Translations under genes and position numbers: made by a program
Origin: UBA7692 sp033578915
Lineage (GTDB): Bacteria; Bacteroidota; Bacteroidia; Chitinophagales; LD1
Reading direction: 5' to 3'
Assembly (NCBI GenBank): GCA_033578915.1
Contig: JAVQWQ010000105.1
Coordinates: forward strand, 1 to 8,480
Length of the DNA stretch: 8,480 nt
The notes under the pieces: model-generated
Told to the model about the DNA's origin: nothing
Database searches by the model: none
What the model saw: only the letters and a program-made list of their open reading frames with translations
Shown: positions 5,511-8,480 of the stretch, piece by piece
How the letters are laid out: the number at the start of each line of letters is the position of its first letter
How positions within the stretch are numbered: the first letter of the stretch is position 1

Positions 5511-7490
5511 ATGGTATTATCTGACCTGGCTGCGACTCAGGAAAACGCAACTGATATCTCCGATTATTCTGCAAGCAATATTGAAGTTTTAGATGGCTTA
5601 GAAGCAGTTCGCAAGCGTCCTGCAATGTATATTGGCGACACCGGTGTAAAAGGCTTACACCACCTTGTCTATGAAGTAGTAGATAATTCTATAGACGAAG
5701 CGCTTGCCGGATATGCAAAAAATATAGAAGTAACGATTCATGAAGACAATTCCATTACTGTAAAAGATGATGGAAGGGGAATACCGGTAGATATACACGA
5801 GAAGGAGGGAAAAAGTGCTCTCGAAGTAGTAATGACCGTGCTACATGCCGGTGGAAAGTTTAATAAAGATTCTTATAAAGTCTCCGGCGGTTTGCATGGC
5901 GTTGGCGTGAGCTGCGTGAATGCGCTTTCTACTCATACTGTTGTGGAAGTACACAGGGGCGGTAAAAAGTACATCCAAGAATACGAAATCGGAAAGCCTC
6001 TTTATCCTGTTAAAGAATTAGGCCCCACTAACTATCGCGGCACTATAGTAACATTCAAGCCTGATGGTAGTATTTTCTCTACGACCACATTCAACTATGA
6101 AACCTTGTCTGCCCGCCTTCGCGAATTGGCTTTTTTGAATAAAGGCATAAGACTTACTATCACCGATGAGCGAGAAAAAGACGAAAAAGGCAATTTTCTG
6201 ACACAAACTTTTTATAGCGAGGGCGGGCTGGTAGAATTTGTCAAGTTTCTTGACAGTTCACGAGAACCTCTAATTCCTGAGCCTATTTATGTAGAGGGTG
6301 CGAGAGACAATATTGTGGTTGAAGTTGCGATGCAATACAATAGTTCTTTTTCAGAAAATATTTTCAGTTACGTAAACAACATAAATACCATCGAAGGCGG
6401 ACAGCATGTTGCAGGATTCAGGAGAGCACTCACGCGAACTTTTAAATCTTATGGAGATAAAAACAAATTATTTGAAAAAGTAAAGGTTGAAATAACCGGA
6501 GATGATTTTCGTGAAGGCCTTACGGCAGTAATATCTGTCAAAGTGCCTGAGCCTCAATTTGAGGGTCAAACCAAAACAAAGCTGGGCAACAACGAGGTGA
6601 GCGGTGTAGTGGATACAATTTTTGGAGAAGTGCTGGAACGCTATCTGGAAGAGAATCCCAGATTAGCAAAAATCATTTTTGAAAAAGTCATACTTGCTGC
6701 TACGGCCCGCCACGCAGCGCGTAAAGCGCGCGAGATGGTTCAGCGCAAAGGCGCGCTTAATGGAGGAGGCCTCCCGGGCAAGTTAGCTGACTGTAGTAGC
6801 AAAGATCCGGCAGAATGCGAAATTTTCCTCGTAGAAGGAGATTCGGCCGGTGGTACAGCCAAACAAGGACGCGATAGGAATTTTCAGGCAATTCTTCCTC
6901 TCAAAGGGAAAATACTAAATGTAGAAAAAGCACTTGAGCATAAAATCTACGATAATGATGAAATAAGAAACATATTTACAGCCTTAGGTGTTCGTATTGG
7001 CACTGCCGAAGACAGCAAAGCATTAAATACTGAAAAACTGCGCTATCACAAAATCATCATTATGTGCGATGCCGATGTTGACGGTTCGCATATTACTACG
7101 CTCATCCTCACCTTCTTTTTCAGATATATGAAAACACTCATTGAAGAAGGGAGAGTATATGTAGCTCAGCCGCCTTTGTATCTTGTAAAAAAAGGCAAAG
7201 AACAAGAATACTGCTGGAACGACCAGCAACGTGATGCAGCCATTGAACGACTAGCGAAGGGTGGAAGCAGAGATAGTGTTACAGTTCAGCGCTACAAAGG
7301 TTTAGGAGAAATGAATGCAGAGCAATTATGGGAAACCACCATGAATCCGCAAACCAGAACTCTTAAAAAGGTTACTATCGAAAGCGCTGCCGAGGCCGAC
7401 CATATCTTCAGCATGCTTATGGGTGATGAGGTGGCGCCACGCAGAGAATTCATTGAAGCGCATGCAAAATATGCAAGAGTAGATGCGTAG
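5511..7490 (+). CDS. gyrB: DNA gyrase subunit B
   Basis: GyrB is the ATPase and TOPRIM subunit of DNA gyrase, which with GyrA introduces negative supercoils. The GHKL ATPase domain shows E55 (catalytic base) and N59 in YEVVDNSIDEA, D86 in KDDGRGIP, the lid loop GGLHGVG at 126-132, and the transducer lysine K355 in QTKTKLG. The TOPRIM domain has EGDSAGG from E442, PLKGKILNVEKA, and the metal-binding DADVDG (D520, D522, D524). QRYKGLGEMNAEQLW follows near the C-terminus and favours GyrB over ParE. At 659 residues it lacks the extra insertion of the 804-residue E. coli enzyme, as is normal for most bacteria. An in-frame TGA at 5499-5501 makes ATG 5511 the first possible ATG start; the leader is A-rich without a Shine-Dalgarno. 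No inactivating change is seen. recF, dnaN and dnaA are not adjacent. Confidence 0.97.
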   Translation: MVLSDLAATQENATDISDYSASNIEVLDGLEAVRKRPAMYIGDTGVKGLHHLVYEVVDNSIDEALAGYAKNIEVTIHEDNSITVKDDGRGIPVDIHEKEGKSALEVVMTVLHAGGKFNKDSYKVSGGLHGVGVSCVNALSTHTVVEVHRGGKKYIQEYEIGKPLYPVKELGPTNYRGTIVTFKPDGSIFSTTTFNYETLSARLRELAFLNKGIRLTITDEREKDEKGNFLTQTFYSEGGLVEFVKFLDSSREPLIPEPIYVEGARDNIVVEVAMQYNSSFSENIFSYVNNINTIEGGQHVAGFRRALTRTFKSYGDKNKLFEKVKVEITGDDFREGLTAVISVKVPEPQFEGQTKTKLGNNEVSGVVDTIFGEVLERYLEENPRLAKIIFEKVILAATARHAARKAREMVQRKGALNGGGLPGKLADCSSKDPAECEIFLVEGDSAGGTAKQGRDRNFQAILPLKGKILNVEKALEHKIYDNDEIRNIFTALGVRIGTAEDSKALNTEKLRYHKIIIMCDADVDGSHITTLILTFFFRYMKTLIEEGRVYVAQPPLYLVKKGKEQEYCWNDQQRDAAIERLAKGGSRDSVTVQRYKGLGEMNAEQLWETTMNPQTRTLKKVTIESAAEADHIFSMLMGDEVAPRREFIEAHAKYARVDA

Positions 7491-7528
7491 TTAACTTTTC
7501 TCGTGCATTCACCCGCTTTTTCATAAAC

Positions 7529-8480
7529 ATGAAAAAAAGTCTTTTACTATCTGTAAACCTATTTGTTTTTTTACAAATAAAACTAAGCTCACAAGAGGTT
7601 GCCTTTTCTCAAATTCATGCTTTTCCTATGCAACTCAACCCTGCTATGGCAGGATTCTTTCAGGGGGATTTGCGCGTATCGGGCATTTACCGAAATCAAT
7701 GGTTTAGTATTCAACCGTGGACAGATGCTTTTCAAACAGTAGGTTTAGCATTAGATGCTGCTTTTTTAAGAGGAAAATATAAACGCAATTATTTAGGGAC
7801 AGGCATACAATTTTTAAGCGACCAGGCTGGAGATCTTCGACTAAGAAATTTAAACAGCGCCATAAACATTTCCTATTCGAAAGGTCTTGGCAAAGGCGAT
7901 ACTAAACATTCTTTGGCCATCGGATTTCAAGGACTTGTTCGCACCTTTAGTATCAATACATCTAAGGCAATTTTTTCAGACGGTGTGAATGAAAACTTAA
8001 ATTCAAATGTTACTAATTTTAATATTGGTACCGGACTGCGATATCATATTGCCTTTCGTTCGCGACTTAGTTGGTATTTGGGATTATCTTACACAAATAT
8101 TTTGAGAGCTGACGAAAGATTTGTTGTGCAGAATTTCCAGAGAACACCTTTAATAACAGCTCATAGTGGAGCTGTAATAGATGTTACAGAACGTTTTAAT
8201 GTTTTACCTTCGGTCATGTTTGTATGGAATCAACAATGGCAACTCAATACCGGAGCTTTTGTGCAATACATTTTTGATGTGTTCAGTGATGAACGCAATG
8301 GCATATCATTTGGTTTATTTTCTCGCTTTGCACAACCATTACCTGATGCGCTTATCAGCACCATCCGCCTTGACTACAAAAATTTCCAGGGGGTAATAAG
8401 TTATGATTTTAATTTAAGCGAGCTCAAAACAGCTTCCTTTGGACAAGGAGCAGTAGAATTAGGGTTGTCTTATATATTTC
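7529..8480 (+). CDS. PorP/SprF-family type IX secretion system membrane protein, 3' partial
   Basis: The frame stays open from ATG 7529 to the window edge (317 codons plus one base). Residues 1 to about 22 are a signal peptide (Lys-Lys, then a hydrophobic run to LSSQ). The mature start has the family signature: AFSQIHAFPMQLNPAMAGFF (residues 25-44) followed by GIYRNQW (52-58). The rest alternates hydrophobic and polar residues, as in outer-membrane beta-barrel strands (for example RLSWYLGLSYTNIL and LNTGAFVQYIFDVF). The sequence breaks off at ELGLSYIF, which resembles the last barrel strand of the family, so probably only a few residues are missing. SprF/PorP-like proteins help export or anchor T9SS substrates with type B sorting domains. 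It starts 38 bases after gyrB with no visible terminator or good promoter between, so read-through from gyrB is possible. The substrate partner is unknown; the adhesin at 1-4020 is one candidate. Confidence 0.9.
   Translation, partial: MKKSLLLSVNLFVFLQIKLSSQEVAFSQIHAFPMQLNPAMAGFFQGDLRVSGIYRNQWFSIQPWTDAFQTVGLALDAAFLRGKYKRNYLGTGIQFLSDQAGDLRLRNLNSAINISYSKGLGKGDTKHSLAIGFQGLVRTFSINTSKAIFSDGVNENLNSNVTNFNIGTGLRYHIAFRSRLSWYLGLSYTNILRADERFVVQNFQRTPLITAHSGAVIDVTERFNVLPSVMFVWNQQWQLNTGAFVQYIFDVFSDERNGISFGLFSRFAQPLPDALISTIRLDYKNFQGVISYDFNLSELKTASFGQGAVELGLSYIF

Noticed and set aside
8181..8396. 71-codon + strand frame near the right edge
   Set aside because: It overlaps the PorP/SprF-like gene in another frame. 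The PorP frame carries family motifs and a signal peptide and stays open to the edge.

Overview
The window looks like chromosomal DNA of a member of the Bacteroidota, probably a non-Bacteroidales lineage such as Chitinophagales or Sphingobacteriales; the class is a guess. The evidence is a protein ending in the gliding-motility-associated (type B) C-terminal sorting domain of the type IX secretion system (T9SS), SprB repeats, a PorP/SprF-family outer-membrane protein, a Bacteroidota-type promoter (TTG-N19-TAGCTTTG), A-rich leaders without Shine-Dalgarno sequences, and a short GyrB of 659 residues. All recognised genes are on the + strand.

Layout: (1) 1-4020 is the 3' 1339 codons of a very large secreted surface protein cut by the left window edge. 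It runs from the end of a right-handed beta-helix, through about 250 residues of glycine-rich Gly-X-Asn/Gly-Gly-Asn sequence, two PKD-like domains, an Ig-like domain, seven SprB-type repeats and another Ig/PKD-like domain, to a type B T9SS sorting domain. (2) 4079-5101 encodes a family 9 glycosyltransferase (ADP-heptose:LPS heptosyltransferase type) with a C-terminal four-cysteine cluster. (3) 5179-5367 encodes a 62-residue cysteine-rich predicted lipoprotein with its own promoter upstream and a strong intrinsic terminator at 5385-5416. (4) 5511-7490 is gyrB, complete and with its catalytic residues intact. (5) 7529 to the right edge is a PorP/SprF-family protein that probably lacks only its last few residues.

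Functional reading: the first and last genes belong to the same cell-surface theme, since type B T9SS substrates are generally exported and anchored with the help of PorP/SprF-like partners, but here they are separated by three genes, one of them gyrB. The glycosyltransferase probably acts in LPS core or other surface-glycan synthesis. gyrB is a housekeeping gene. No mobile element, CRISPR array, tRNA or rRNA is visible. No stretch longer than about 145 bases lacks a gene.

No unmistakably new multi-gene system is visible. The most distinctive item is the glycine-rich insertion in the beta-helix part of the adhesin. Next come the tiny Cys-rich lipoprotein with a possible operator and the split between the T9SS substrate and the PorP/SprF gene.
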